NCBI RefSeq assembly: GCF_900129935.1
Contig: NZ_FQXJ01000011.1
Location: forward strand, 84,811 to 148,810
Direction of reading: 5' to 3'
From: Desulfosporosinus lacus DSM 15449
GTDB lineage: Bacteria > Bacillota > Desulfitobacteriia > Desulfitobacteriales > Desulfitobacteriaceae
Length of the DNA: 64,000 bases
The translations under genes were made by a program, and so were the position numbers. Positions within the stretch are counted from its first letter, which is position 1, and every line of letters starts with the position of its first letter. This document shows positions 7,834-16,396 of the stretch, piece by piece. The notes under the pieces are model-generated. The model made no database searches and was not told the DNA's origin. It was given only the letters and a program-made list of their open reading frames with translations.

Positions 7834-9303
7834 TCAAATACCCATACTTTCCTGGTCTTGCATTGAAAATCCTTCTATTTTAACATCACTCATTTTTAAT
7901 GAATCATCTTTTATTTCAATGTTTTTAAGCTTTTTGACTGCCCCATATGAATGATTTAAGGAAAGCTTATCTCCTCTCCCGGAAATAACCCATAAGGTTT
8001 TATACCCTCTGGGTATTGTCATAAGCTTTTCTTCACCTTTGCCATCCGTAAAATAGACTAACAAATTAACCTTATGATGATTGGCATACTCAAAAACCGG
8101 GGTAAATCTGGTGCCCCCGCTGATATTACTTCGATCTTTTAGATCCTTGACAGATTTGACGTTATACACACGTCTGATTTCACTGTCACATTCGATAATC
8201 GTAATTTCATGATTATAATTTTTAACGATCTCCAGGACTTCTTTAATGGCTTGATTAAATTCTTGATCACTGATGCTTCCGCTGATATCCAGGGCAACAA
8301 CAATCCTGGCTTTATGACTCCTGAGTTGACCTCTTAAATCTAATCTATCGGGCTGTCTTCGGTTTCGTCTGGTTATCGTCTTCTTTTTATTACTTTCAAC
8401 CGTTCCCATCAGCCGCTTAAGATATAAATTCCAAGGTAATTCACCCTTGCTGTTTTTAAGGGATGAGATCATACTTTCTAAATAATTTGGAACGCTGCCT
8501 TTTTGAGCATTATCAATAAACTTCTCCGTAAATTCTTGAAGGGTTTTTTCATCGATATCACTGGAGTCTGCCCAAAGGTCATGGGCTTTTTCAGGATTAT
8601 ACTCGGTTTCTATTGTTTCGTCCCGATCAGGATCAGCGGCAGCATCGTTAGCAGCCCTGGCTTTATCGTTGCTATCATCAGCGTCATCTGTATCACTTTC
8701 ATCGGCTGCATCCTCATCCGCTTCCAGCAAGTCCAGGGCGGTTTGGATCTCTTCCGCATAATATTCAAAAGGTTTAAAGGGCAGGAGGTTTAACGAATAA
8801 TTTAAATTCAACCATTCTAAGGTAACAGAATAGGGGGGGAGATGATCTAAATAGGTATTGACGACGATATTCATGGCCAGATTGATGGCTAATGTGCTGT
8901 AGCCACCCTTAAATTCTTCAGCTCTGATTAAATGCCTAGATAATATATGGAGAATTTCGTGTTTAATGGTACTTTCCATTTGTTTGATATTAAGATTTAA
9001 AAAAATGATGGGATTAAAATAGATAACATACTTAGCCCCTTTAAAATTCACAGCAGTAGGACTGCTGATGTCAAATCGTATTTCTCGGGACATTTGCATC
9101 AAAAAATAGCCATAGAAATTATCTTTGTCTTCCATAAGACTTAAGTTGACTTGATCTACAAGGCTAAAAAACTCTTCTTTAAACTCTTTGGGTATATTTA
9201 CCTTGGGATTTTTATCTTTGCGCTTTGATTTTAAGAAATTATTAATGATAATATCCGCTTTTTCATAGAGCTCTTTAACTTGGTTATCAAAAAAACTTTC
9301 CAT
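7834..9303 (-). CDS. VWA-like / putative metallopeptidase domain protein (DUF2201 type)
   Basis: 489 residues. The N-terminal half carries an HExxH zinc site (H115-E-I-L-H119 in STIKHEILHILSRH), as in DUF2201_N putative metallopeptidase domains. Residues about 195-232 are a very acidic low-complexity linker. The C-terminal von Willebrand-like domain has the MIDAS DxSxS (D339-I-S-G-S343) and a later FTDG. It follows the MoxR ATPase gene by 6 bases, and AAGGTGAT precedes its ATG. MoxR/VWA pairs act as chaperone machines in which the VWA protein is the metal-dependent adaptor. The peptidase-like N-terminus suggests a proteolytic or maturation role, which is inference. It is the last gene of the minus-strand operon starting at 11253 and ends facing the 7699 terminator. 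Confidence 0.8.
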   Translation of the reverse strand: MESFFDNQVKELYEKADIIINNFLKSKRKDKNPKVNIPKEFKEEFFSLVDQVNLSLMEDKDNFYGYFLMQMSREIRFDISSPTAVNFKGAKYVIYFNPIIFLNLNIKQMESTIKHEILHILSRHLIRAEEFKGGYSTLAINLAMNIVVNTYLDHLPPYSVTLEWLNLNYSLNLLPFKPFEYYAEEIQTALDLLEADEDAADESDTDDADDSNDKARAANDAAADPDRDETIETEYNPEKAHDLWADSSDIDEKTLQEFTEKFIDNAQKGSVPNYLESMISSLKNSKGELPWNLYLKRLMGTVESNKKKTITRRNRRQPDRLDLRGQLRSHKARIVVALDISGSISDQEFNQAIKEVLEIVKNYNHEITIIECDSEIRRVYNVKSVKDLKDRSNISGGTRFTPVFEYANHHKVNLLVYFTDGKGEEKLMTIPRGYKTLWVISGRGDKLSLNHSYGAVKKLKNIEIKDDSLKMSDVKIEGFSMQDQESMGI

Positions 9304-9309
9304 AGATTA

Positions 9310-10437
9310 TCACCTTATTAAACGATAAGATTCAAAATATGATTCGATAAACGCTTCATTTTCTATGGCATGTTTGTATACTTCAGGATAACTGTTTTTA
9401 ATATCTTTCATGATTCCTATCTTTAAATCTACAGGATGTATTTTTAAAAACTCAATCAGCCTGTCCATATAAAAACTTGAATTATCACTATTGTTTAATA
9501 GATTTGATTCTAAGTTTTTGAGAATATTCTTTGCGGATAGATAAAGTCTGGTATGGCTTTCGTTTTTCACTCTTTCTATGATCGATTCAGGAAGAGAATT
9601 TCCTAAAAAAACATCTTTATAAGATATGAGCGAACGATAATCTGATTCAACAAAGCTCACAAACTCTTCTGCTATTAATCTCCCGACATTCCCCTTGATA
9701 ACATTTAAAAACACGGATCTAGGTATGGAATCTTTTTTATCCTTATAAATTTTATAACTGCTGGAAATTCGCTCATAGCTTCTGGGCGTTGCGCTCAGAT
9801 CATCTTCGTTGATCTTATGCAAATAATCGGGGAAAGTAGAGATAAACTCGACAACCTTTTGCTCAATTCCGGCCTCTATTGCCCAATCGATCCACTGATT
9901 ATAATCTGGCTCCATAGATAACCAGACAAATCGATTTTCTTGGGCGGCATCCATATCGACAACCTGGTAATCAAAATCCGAACCATATTTACTGGAAGGA
10001 TTCATAGCGGCTAAGATTTTTACACCTTCAGGTAATTTATAGCCATTGATTTCCCGATTTAAAATTAAATTCATAAGTTCCTGTTGGACTGTATGTTCAC
10101 AGCGATTGATCTCGTCGATAAATAAAAGAACGGTTTTTCCTTGAGATATTTCTTCATCAATTTCCCTTAGCTTATGATGGACGGCATATACCGTCGCTTT
10201 CTTTTCAACTTGATCTTCTTTATCATTAACTCCTGCATAAGACTCTATCGTTGGCAGACCACCGATTTCACCTTCTTTAAGGAGATTTCCATTAATTACA
10301 ATTAAACTCCAATGATTTTCTTGAGCAATTTCCTTGGCTAAAGCTGTTTTTCCGATTCCGCTTTCCCCAACGATTAAAGGTACTTCTCCAGTCGATAGTA
10401 CTAAGTCAACACTTTTTAATGTGTCTGTAAAATTCAT
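9310..10437 (-). CDS. MoxR-family AAA+ ATPase
   Basis: 375 residues. Walker A GESGIGKT (24-31), Walker B VLLFIDEINR, sensor 1 ILAAMNPS and the arginine region NRFVWLSMEPD are all visible, so it is intact, unlike the stub at 5305. MoxR ATPases remodel partner proteins together with a VWA-domain protein, here encoded 6 bases downstream. AGGAGTGAGACATC precedes the ATG, and the gene starts 12 bases after the DUF4116-like gene ends. The C-terminal 120 residues are helical and specific to this subgroup. The operon layout suggests a three-component complex. Confidence 0.85.
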   Translation of the reverse strand: MNFTDTLKSVDLVLSTGEVPLIVGESGIGKTALAKEIAQENHWSLIVINGNLLKEGEIGGLPTIESYAGVNDKEDQVEKKATVYAVHHKLREIDEEISQGKTVLLFIDEINRCEHTVQQELMNLILNREINGYKLPEGVKILAAMNPSSKYGSDFDYQVVDMDAAQENRFVWLSMEPDYNQWIDWAIEAGIEQKVVEFISTFPDYLHKINEDDLSATPRSYERISSSYKIYKDKKDSIPRSVFLNVIKGNVGRLIAEEFVSFVESDYRSLISYKDVFLGNSLPESIIERVKNESHTRLYLSAKNILKNLESNLLNNSDNSSFYMDRLIEFLKIHPVDLKIGIMKDIKNSYPEVYKHAIENEAFIESYFESYRLIR

Positions 10438-10449
10438 GATGTCTCACTC

Positions 10450-11253
10450 CTATAGCATCTTCAGCTTTTCATCGACAGCTATTTTTTTTGCCTTTTTACT
10501 TCCATATTTATATATAAACATGATCTTGTCGATTGGCATAATGTCGCTATTTTTATCTATATTACTACAATTTAAATAATCTCTCACATATTTTTCTTCA
10601 ACATCTTCATTTGATAATGATTCCTTTAACGTTTGTTCTAATTCATCTTTAGATATTTCTTTCATAACATATTTAATCACTAAAATATTTACTTTCAAAA
10701 ATTCTAAGATTTTGTTTTTATCTAAATCATTTATAAAGGTAATAGCCCGCTCATTATTCTTGATAGCTATAAGCTCTGCATTATGTGTAGGAGAATTTAT
10801 ATATTTCAAGGCATCATAAGTGATTTTTACAGCCTCTTCTTGTACACGTTCGCAAGGGTCTTTGATAAATTTTATTGAATCGTAATTTTTTCGTACAGCT
10901 AATAATTGCAAGTCTTCACTTGGGTTCTTCACATATTTAATAGCCCAGCCAGCTTGATTGATCGCTAATTTTATTATCTTCTCGTTGGGATTTTTAAGAT
11001 ACTCTAAGTTAACCCATCCATCATTTATCGCTTTTATCATCATATCTTCTGTAGGGTCATCTATAAATTGAATCGCTCGACCATTATTGTCTATAGCAAA
11101 TTCTTGCATCTCTTGAGTTGGATTTTCTATATATTTTAATGTAAGTCCATTGTTTTTAACAGCCAATAACTTTATCTCATCGGTAGGATTAGTTATATAG
11201 GCTATGGCATTAGGATTATTCTTGATCATTTCAATCAGCTTTGACTTTTCCAT
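10450..11253 (-). CDS. DUF4116-like tandem-repeat protein
   Basis: 267 residues built from at least seven tandem units of about 23 residues with the pattern A-(I/V)-x-x-(N/D)-G/Y-x-x-(L/I)-(K/E)-(F/Y)-(I/L)-x-x-P-(T/S/N)-(E/D) (for example NGLTLKYIENPTQEMQ, then NNGRAIQFIDDPTEDM). These are alpha-solenoid repeats of the DUF4116 kind, probably a protein-binding scaffold. The last 70 residues depart from the repeat. First gene of the MoxR/VWA operon, with AAGGAAAGTAACATT before the ATG. It could supply target recognition for the ATPase and VWA pair. That role is inference from adjacency. Confidence 0.7.
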   Translation of the reverse strand: MEKSKLIEMIKNNPNAIAYITNPTDEIKLLAVKNNGLTLKYIENPTQEMQEFAIDNNGRAIQFIDDPTEDMMIKAINDGWVNLEYLKNPNEKIIKLAINQAGWAIKYVKNPSEDLQLLAVRKNYDSIKFIKDPCERVQEEAVKITYDALKYINSPTHNAELIAIKNNERAITFINDLDKNKILEFLKVNILVIKYVMKEISKDELEQTLKESLSNEDVEEKYVRDYLNCSNIDKNSDIMPIDKIMFIYKYGSKKAKKIAVDEKLKML

Positions 11254-11403
11254 AATGTTACTTTCCTTCTTTGATTATTTATAGTATTACTCAGTGTAAT
11301 AGATACTCATTAAGTTAATCTAAATAAGATGATTATAACACTGGATAAAAAAAGGGTCTATAAATACACATCTCCACCTAATAAGTACTTAAATCGATAA
11401 AAT

Positions 11404-11440
11404 AAGGAAGTCCAGTATGACTGGACTTCCTTATTTTTGA
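11404..11440. terminator. Bidirectional terminator
   Basis: AAGGAAGTCCAGT-ATG-ACTGGACTTCCTT, a perfect 13-bp stem followed by ATTTTT on the plus strand and TTATTTTATC on the minus strand. It terminates the methyltransferase gene just to its right. Confidence 0.75.
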
Positions 11441-11453
11441 CTCGGCAATTCCA

Positions 11454-12146
11454 TCAGCCCTTTACCCACTTTGCCACTACAAACCCAGGATTTCCTTCTC
11501 TTTTGTCCTCGAGAGAGAGGGCCTCAGCTGTTGTTTGAACATTCGGCGGGAAGAAAAGACATTCTCCAATCTCCACAGGTACACCGATTTGCCAGGAACC
11601 TATTTCCTCTTTGGTATAAAGAGCAGCGCGGGCAAAGACAGAAGTGGGCTTGTTACGAGCTGCCTCCCCATAGTATTCACTCCAGGCACTCATGCCAGCG
11701 ATGAGTCCGATCATCATACAGCCCCCGGGCTTTAACCGGCTAAAAAGTTTTCTCAAGACGTTTTCCGGTTCAGGTACGAATTCAAAGGCGGTCATGGAAA
11801 AAATCCCATTATAGGTTTCAAGTTGATCCAGAATTTCTGTAATATCAGCATGCCACCAGTAAACAGGCTTAGCTTTTGCGGTGTTTACCTCAATCGCCGC
11901 TAGTTTCTTTTTGGCCAGAGCCATCATTTCACCAGAAATATCGACAGCAGTGACCTCATATCCCTCTTGCACAAGCCAGCTCGTATATTGTCCAGTACCA
12001 CATCCGATCTCAAGAACCTTGGGACCCGGTGCCTTAAACATGGACTGGGCCAGGTGGCGTTCAACTTGATCAGATACTGATCCGAGCTCAGTATCATACC
12101 AGGAATCATAATGTGTAGCAACGTGGTCAAAAAGTGCTTCGTTCAT
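11454..12146 (-). CDS. Class I SAM-dependent methyltransferase
   Basis: 230 residues. The SAM-binding motif I VLEIGCGTGQYTSWL (about 45-59), the acidic end of strand 2 (VTAVDISGEM) and a motif-III-like YNGIFSMTAFEFVPEPE mark a UbiE/COQ5-style small-molecule methyltransferase. Substrate unknown. Single-gene unit on the minus strand with a terminator immediately after it. GAGGGTAA lies upstream of the ATG. Confidence 0.8.
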   Translation of the reverse strand: MNEALFDHVATHYDSWYDTELGSVSDQVERHLAQSMFKAPGPKVLEIGCGTGQYTSWLVQEGYEVTAVDISGEMMALAKKKLAAIEVNTAKAKPVYWWHADITEILDQLETYNGIFSMTAFEFVPEPENVLRKLFSRLKPGGCMMIGLIAGMSAWSEYYGEAARNKPTSVFARAALYTKEEIGSWQIGVPVEIGECLFFPPNVQTTAEALSLEDKREGNPGFVVAKWVKG

Positions 12147-12639
12147 TTCATTTACCCTCGTGTTCCTATTTCCAATTTTTTATATGAAACTTTCTACTTT
12201 TTGCTTTTTAATTCCTTCTTCACCTTTCCTTGAAGTTCGATAACCTAGGCAAGAATTTGCTTAAAGCAGGTTATTAGGTCACAGTTACGCCCTCAAGCAA
12301 CATTTGTTCAGAAGCCGTAGCAAGGATGGAGCAGAAGAGGGCAAAAGCCCTGTTATTTGTTTGGTTCTGCGGGAGGATACAGTTATCATGAACAGCTTAG
12401 AGAGACCGAATTAAAATCTAACATGATGGAACGCCGAAATCAAAAAAATAGAACTTTGTCTGCTCCGGAAAAGAAATTACGGAAGAGCAAACATGGAGCC
12501 GAACATTAAAATAAAACGCAAGATGCGATGCGCTGGTATATGCTGGTGCTTATGTTGTCTTGCCACAAGTTAGGCGAGAAGTGGCGGCCACGGGGCCGCC
12601 GTTGGTAAAATAAAAAATCCCAGACCAATCCGGGACTAT
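12147..12639. other. Intergenic, 493 bp
   Basis: No convincing gene. A 28-codon ATG frame near 12424 lacks a ribosome binding site. The bases at 12520-12609 encode ALVYAGAYVVLPQVRREV-type sequence without a start, which looks like a gene tail. A GC-rich hairpin GGCGGCC/GGCCGCC (12583-12600) follows it, and a CCCAGA...GGGACT hairpin lies at 12618-12638 facing the toxin gene. Confidence 0.4.
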
Positions 12640-12858
12640 TTAGATCATTCTATTAAAATATACTTCATCCACCTGTAATTGCTTCTTTAAAATATCCTTC
12701 CATAACCGCGGAGATATTTCACCTGCCCCCTTGGAGATCTTGGTACGTTTTAAGCTCCCATCATCCATTGTTTTCCGATAAAAATAATGATCTGTATCTT
12801 TGTATAGCTCCCATCCATCCCGTTCACAAAATCTCTTTAATTCTCTCCAGCTAGGCAT
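12640..12858 (-). CDS. HicA-like toxin / mRNA interferase-type small protein
   Basis: 72 residues, basic, beginning MPSWRELKRFCERDGWEL then DHYFYRKTMDDGS and RTKISKGAGEISPRLWKDILKKQL. The GW-E-x-x-K-x-T-x-H-x-x-Y layout matches the HicA double-stranded-RNA-binding fold with its catalytic-type His. The ATG at 12858 is preferred over the TTG directly before it. The reading frame overlaps the end of the upstream antitoxin-like gene by 8 bases, the usual coupling in toxin-antitoxin operons, here in antitoxin-first order. Assignment as a toxin rests on sequence resemblance plus context. Confidence 0.65.
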   Translation of the reverse strand: MPSWRELKRFCERDGWELYKDTDHYFYRKTMDDGSLKRTKISKGAGEISPRLWKDILKKQLQVDEVYFNRMI

Positions 12859-13264
12859 CAAGCAAACCTCTTACTGCATCCTCATCTTTCTGAATTAGCA
12901 CCCGCATAACATAAGGGAAATGAGGCTTTCTGTTGGGAGCCCCATAATATTTACCGAACTCATCCATATATTCTTGTGCATATTCAATCAGTTCTTTGGT
13001 AATCTCCGATTTTAATAACTCCAAACTTGCAGCATTAGCTATGATATCCAGCTCTTTCAGAGAACCACTTAAGCTGCCGTCAGCCTCTTTTTCATATTCA
13101 AGAGTGAACCTATACGGTGTTAAAACGACTTCCAAATGCTCCAGAGATATAGCTGCAAGATAGTCTCTGTTCCGTTTTACCAAAGAGGGCTTAAAACGCA
13201 CAACATGGTCAATAAAACTTCCCCAATCTCTCCTGACATCTGTGGCATTAATAACTTCTTGCAT
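12851..13264 (-). CDS. Antitoxin with Phd/YefM-like N-terminus and HicB-like C-terminus
   Basis: 137 residues from the ATG at 13264. The first 50 residues (INATDVRRDWGSFIDHVVRFKPSLVKRNRDYLAAISLE) follow the Phd/YefM DNA-binding fold. Residues 55-137 (EYEKEADGSLSGSLKELDIIANA, LLKSEITKELIEYAQEYMDEF) resemble the partial RNase H fold of HicB-type antitoxins. This combination matches its HicA-like partner. Two in-frame starts each have an ideal ribosome binding site: 13291 (AGGAGGTG) and 13264 (GGAGGG). The later one matches the family N-terminus. The large palindrome at 13309-13339 is just upstream and is the probable autoregulatory operator. Confidence 0.6.
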   Translation of the reverse strand: MQEVINATDVRRDWGSFIDHVVRFKPSLVKRNRDYLAAISLEHLEVVLTPYRFTLEYEKEADGSLSGSLKELDIIANAASLELLKSEITKELIEYAQEYMDEFGKYYGAPNRKPHFPYVMRVLIQKDEDAVRGLLDA

Positions 13265-13308
13265 AATTATACCCTCCTTTTTCGTAACCATGCTTTTCAC
13301 CTCCTATT

Positions 13309-13339
13309 GTATATTATGTACATAGCGTACACAATATAC
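13309..13339. promoter_or_regulatory. 31-bp palindromic operator of the toxin-antitoxin operon
   Basis: Arms GTATATTATGTAC (13309-13321) and GTACACAATATAC (13327-13339) are complementary at 12 of 13 positions around ATAGC. It sits 18 bases upstream of the first antitoxin start candidate, where an antitoxin-toxin complex would repress. Confidence 0.65.
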
Positions 13340-13371
13340 ATTTAGAGAAAATATATAACAACTCGGGTTCA

Positions 13372-13533
13372 TCATCTGAACTCCCGGGTTGTTGCCAATA
13401 TTGGTATTCTGTCGTCATAGGTAGCGAATGTGGGAGTCTTTGGATCGCTATGCCTCAGGTAATCTTGCACCAAGGCCAGGTTATCCGTCTCTCTGAGTAG
13501 CATTGTGGCCGTTGTGGAGCGCAACTTGTGGAA
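13372..13533 (-). pseudogene. C-terminal fragment of a tyrosine recombinase (phage integrase)
   Basis: On the minus strand, 53 codons from 13533 to the stop at 13374-13372 encode FHKLRSTTATMLLRE, VQDYLRHSDPKTPTFATYDD. This is the integrase C-terminus: HxLR of box II, the following (L)xH-SDPKT and the active-site-region Tyr in ATYDD. An in-frame TGA directly precedes the Phe codon, and no upstream coding is left. It is evidence of a past integrated element next to the toxin-antitoxin genes. Confidence 0.75.
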
Positions 13534-13541
13534 TCAATGAA

Positions 13542-13571
13542 AACTATCTCAGTTAATGAGGTAGTTTTTTT
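13542..13571 (+). terminator. Rho-independent terminator
   Basis: AACTATCTCA-GTTAA-TGAGGTAGTT, a 10-bp stem with one G-U pair, followed by TTTTTTT. Confidence 0.7.
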
Positions 13572-13601
13572 GTTGGTAAATACTTTGTTATATATTTCCC
13601 A

Positions 13602-13630
13602 TTGACCCCATAACCACTGGGGGGTATAAT
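13602..13630 (+). promoter_or_regulatory. SigA promoter overlapped by a CsoR/CstR-type operator
   Basis: TTGACC (13602-13607), a 17-bp spacer and TATAAT (13625-13630). Between and over the -10 lies ATAACCACTGG-GGGGTAT (13610-13627), a G-tract palindrome like the operators of CsoR-family repressors. In the CstR branch these respond to persulfide. The target gene encodes persulfide-handling domains, which supports CstR control. No csoR/cstR gene is visible in the window. Confidence 0.65.
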
Positions 13631-13745
13631 AATAATCGACTTAAGCAAGTAAGTTTGCAGTCGAAGCCTGAAGCGGAATCGAAATAAAGTTAGCACTTTA
13701 ATTCTCAAACTATAATTTACTAAGCATTTATGGAGGTATATTTCT

Positions 13746-16196
13746 ATGACAAAAAAGGTACTCATAGTTGGCGGAGTAGCTGGGGGAGCCTCCGCTGCTG
13801 CGCGTCTTAGAAGACTTGATGAAAAAGCCCAGATCATATTGTTTGAAAGAGATGAATACATTTCTTTCGCCAACTGCGGTCTTCCCTATTACATCGGTGA
13901 AACTATAAAGGAGAGAGATAAACTTCTCGTCCAAACTCCTGCGGATATGAAAGCAAGGTTTAACATTGATGTGAGGATCAATAGTGAAGTCGTTGGTATC
14001 GACACAGAAAAGAAAATGGTGACGGTCAGAAGTAAGGATCAAGGGATTTACGAAGAATCTTATGATGCTCTCGTATTATCACCTGGAGCCAAAGCTCTCC
14101 GGCCCAATATCTCGGGGGTAGACAGTTCGAAGATATTTACCTTGAGAAACATTCCGGACACAGATAGAGTCAAGGCATATGTTGATCAAAAGGGTATCAA
14201 TAGTGCCATAGTGATTGGTGGAGGTTTCGTCGGAGTTGAAATGGCTGAAAACCTGATCGAGAGAGGTTTGAAAGTTACTTTAGTCGAAGCCGCTCCCCAT
14301 ATTTTAGCTCCTTTTGACTCAGACATGGTGGTAATGGCTGAAAAGGAATTAGTTGAAAATGGCGTGGATCTTATCTTGGGTGACGGCGTTAAAGCTTTTC
14401 AAGAGGGTGGAAGCCAAATCGAAGTGACGTTGAGCAGTGAAAAAATGGTTTCTGCTGATCTAGTCATTCTGGCCATTGGGGTAGCACCTGACACTGCTTT
14501 TTTGAAAGACTCGGGAATAGGGTTAGGGTCGAAAGGCCATATAGTCGTTGATGAAAGAATGCAAACCAATGTAAAAGATGTTTACGCAGTAGGAGATGCC
14601 ATAGAGGTTGTCGACTTTATTACTGGAGAAAAGACGGCTGTCCCTTTGGCGGGACCGGCAAATAAGCAGGGAAGAATCGCTGCTGATAATATTGCGGGTT
14701 TGAATTCGATTTATAAGGGCACTCAAGGAACCTCGATCCTTAAAGTTTTCAGCTTAACGGCGGCCAGCACAGGGGCCAATGAGCGCAGTCTGCAAAAAGC
14801 CAATCTGCCTTATCGGGTGGTATACGTTCATCCTGTAGCTCATGCATCCTATTACCCGGCTGCTTTACAGCTGACCTTGAAACTGATTTTTAGTGATGAA
14901 GGCCAAGTATTAGGAGCGCAGGGTATTGGTTATGATGGCGTTGACAAACGAATTGATGTTATTGCTGCGGTCATTCGCTTAAAAGGCACGGTAGATGACT
15001 TAGCTGAATTAGAATTAGCCTACGCTCCTCCCTTTTCATCGGCAAAAGACCCTGTTAATATGGTCGGATTTTTAGCTCAAAACGTCCTAGCAGGAAGAAC
15101 TCATGTTGTAGCTTGGAAGGACCTTGAGTTGTCTGCACTCAAGGATTCCATACTTCTGGATGTGCGAACGGAAGAGGAGCATAACAATGGGCACTTACCC
15201 GGTTCCATCAACATTCCCTTGGATAGTTTAAGAGACAGAATGGGCGAGTTAGATAAGAATAAACAGATCATAGAGTATTGCCAAGTAGGTTTAAGGGGAT
15301 ATGTAGCAGATAGGATTCTAAGTCAAAATGGCTTTAACGTATTAAATGTTACAGGAGGGTATAAAACTGCCATGATAGAGGAATCCCATCCGAAAACGAT
15401 ATGCGCTGAGAACCAACAATCTAGCCAAGAACCAATTAGAGTGGATACCCCTAAGGGCCATTTTGATAAAAGCATTGATGCCTGCGGGTTGTGTTGTCCT
15501 GGACCGCTGATGCAGGTCAAAGCTGCAATGGACCCTTTAAAGCAGGGCCAAATTCTCAAGATTGTGGCGTCTGACCCGGGCTTTTATGAAGATATTAAAG
15601 CTTGGAGTAAGAGAACCAATAATCAACTAATCGACGTAGCCAAGGTCGGGGGTGTTATTACAGCTTTCATCAAAAAGGGTGCTCTAAATGACTCTGTTAG
15701 GCAAGAGTCGGGAGCAACATCTTTAAAGGATAATAAGACAATGGTTGTCTTTAGCGGAGATTTGGACAAGGCTATAGCGTCCTTCATCATTGCCAATGGA
15801 GCTGCGTCCATGGGCAAGAAAGTTACGATGTTTTTTACTTTTTGGGGACTAAATATTCTGCGTAAACACGAAAAAGTCAACACTGAAAAGGGCTTTATGG
15901 ATAAGATGTTCAGCATGATGATGCCGAGGGGGAGCAAACGGCTTAAGTTATCGAACATGAATATGCTGGGCATGGGCGGAAAAATGATCAGAAAAATTAT
16001 GAAGGACAAAAATGTCTCTTCCCTGGAAGAGCTCATCCAGGCCGCAATGAGCAATGGAGTGGAGGTAGTAGCTTGTCAAATGTCCATGGATGTCATGGGT
16101 CTAAAACAAGAGGAGTTACTCGACGGCGTTAAAATTGGTGGAGTCGGTTATTATTTAGGAGAAGCAGAGGATTCCAACGTGAATTTATTTATTTAA
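13746..16196 (+). CDS. CoA-disulfide reductase - rhodanese - TusA - DsrE fusion
   Basis: 816 residues in four domains. (1) Pyridine-nucleotide disulfide oxidoreductase, about 1-450: FAD motif GGVAGGASAAAR, single redox Cys44 in SFANCGLPYY, NAD motif VIGGGFVGVEMAE. (2) Rhodanese, about 465-555, with active Cys512 in EYCQVGLRGY. (3) TusA/SirA, about 575-650, DACGLCCPGPLMQ (Cys580, 583, 584). (4) DsrE-like, about 670-816, VVFSGDLDKA to VACQMSMDVMG. The layout fits a persulfide or polysulfide reductase that moves sulfane sulfur between Cys residues, with CoA-SH/NADH-type reduction by the first domain. GGAGG lies 8 bases before the ATG. It has its own promoter with a CstR-like operator, fitting sulfur-stress control. 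Confidence 0.9.
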   Translation: MTKKVLIVGGVAGGASAAARLRRLDEKAQIILFERDEYISFANCGLPYYIGETIKERDKLLVQTPADMKARFNIDVRINSEVVGIDTEKKMVTVRSKDQGIYEESYDALVLSPGAKALRPNISGVDSSKIFTLRNIPDTDRVKAYVDQKGINSAIVIGGGFVGVEMAENLIERGLKVTLVEAAPHILAPFDSDMVVMAEKELVENGVDLILGDGVKAFQEGGSQIEVTLSSEKMVSADLVILAIGVAPDTAFLKDSGIGLGSKGHIVVDERMQTNVKDVYAVGDAIEVVDFITGEKTAVPLAGPANKQGRIAADNIAGLNSIYKGTQGTSILKVFSLTAASTGANERSLQKANLPYRVVYVHPVAHASYYPAALQLTLKLIFSDEGQVLGAQGIGYDGVDKRIDVIAAVIRLKGTVDDLAELELAYAPPFSSAKDPVNMVGFLAQNVLAGRTHVVAWKDLELSALKDSILLDVRTEEEHNNGHLPGSINIPLDSLRDRMGELDKNKQIIEYCQVGLRGYVADRILSQNGFNVLNVTGGYKTAMIEESHPKTICAENQQSSQEPIRVDTPKGHFDKSIDACGLCCPGPLMQVKAAMDPLKQGQILKIVASDPGFYEDIKAWSKRTNNQLIDVAKVGGVITAFIKKGALNDSVRQESGATSLKDNKTMVVFSGDLDKAIASFIIANGAASMGKKVTMFFTFWGLNILRKHEKVNTEKGFMDKMFSMMMPRGSKRLKLSNMNMLGMGGKMIRKIMKDKNVSSLEELIQAAMSNGVEVVACQMSMDVMGLKQEELLDGVKIGGVGYYLGEAEDSNVNLFI

Positions 16197-16252
16197 ACCT
16201 GACAAAGCCCAACAGTCACATCCCGTCAATGGGATTTTTGGGGGATGATATA

Positions 16253-16360
16253 ATGTACCAGCTTTATGTAAAGAAGAAAATAGAGCTGTCTCTAAAAAGA
16301 GCCGAAGAAGGTAAAGTGTACTCACATGAAGAAGTTAAGAAAAGGGTATTAAATAAATGA
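16253..16360 (+). CDS. Small hypothetical ORF (35 aa)
   Basis: Starts MYQLYVKKKIELS, continues LKRAEEGKVYSHEEVKKRV and ends at 16360. GGGGGAT lies about 8 bases before the ATG. The RAEEGKVYSHEEVKKR segment resembles the C-terminal tail of small ribbon-helix-helix or Phd-type antitoxins, so it may be the remains of an antitoxin gene. No toxin gene follows. The identification is weak. Confidence 0.4.
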   Translation: MYQLYVKKKIELSLKRAEEGKVYSHEEVKKRVLNK

Positions 16361-16396
16361 GAATCGATTGGATGTAGCAGGAGATTTGAATAACAT

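Noticed and set aside
12422..12510. 28-codon ATG frame
   Set aside because: No ribosome binding site and biased composition; probably not a gene.
15623..16054. 143-codon minus-strand frame
   Set aside because: Antisense to the DsrE part of the four-domain sulfur protein; shadow.
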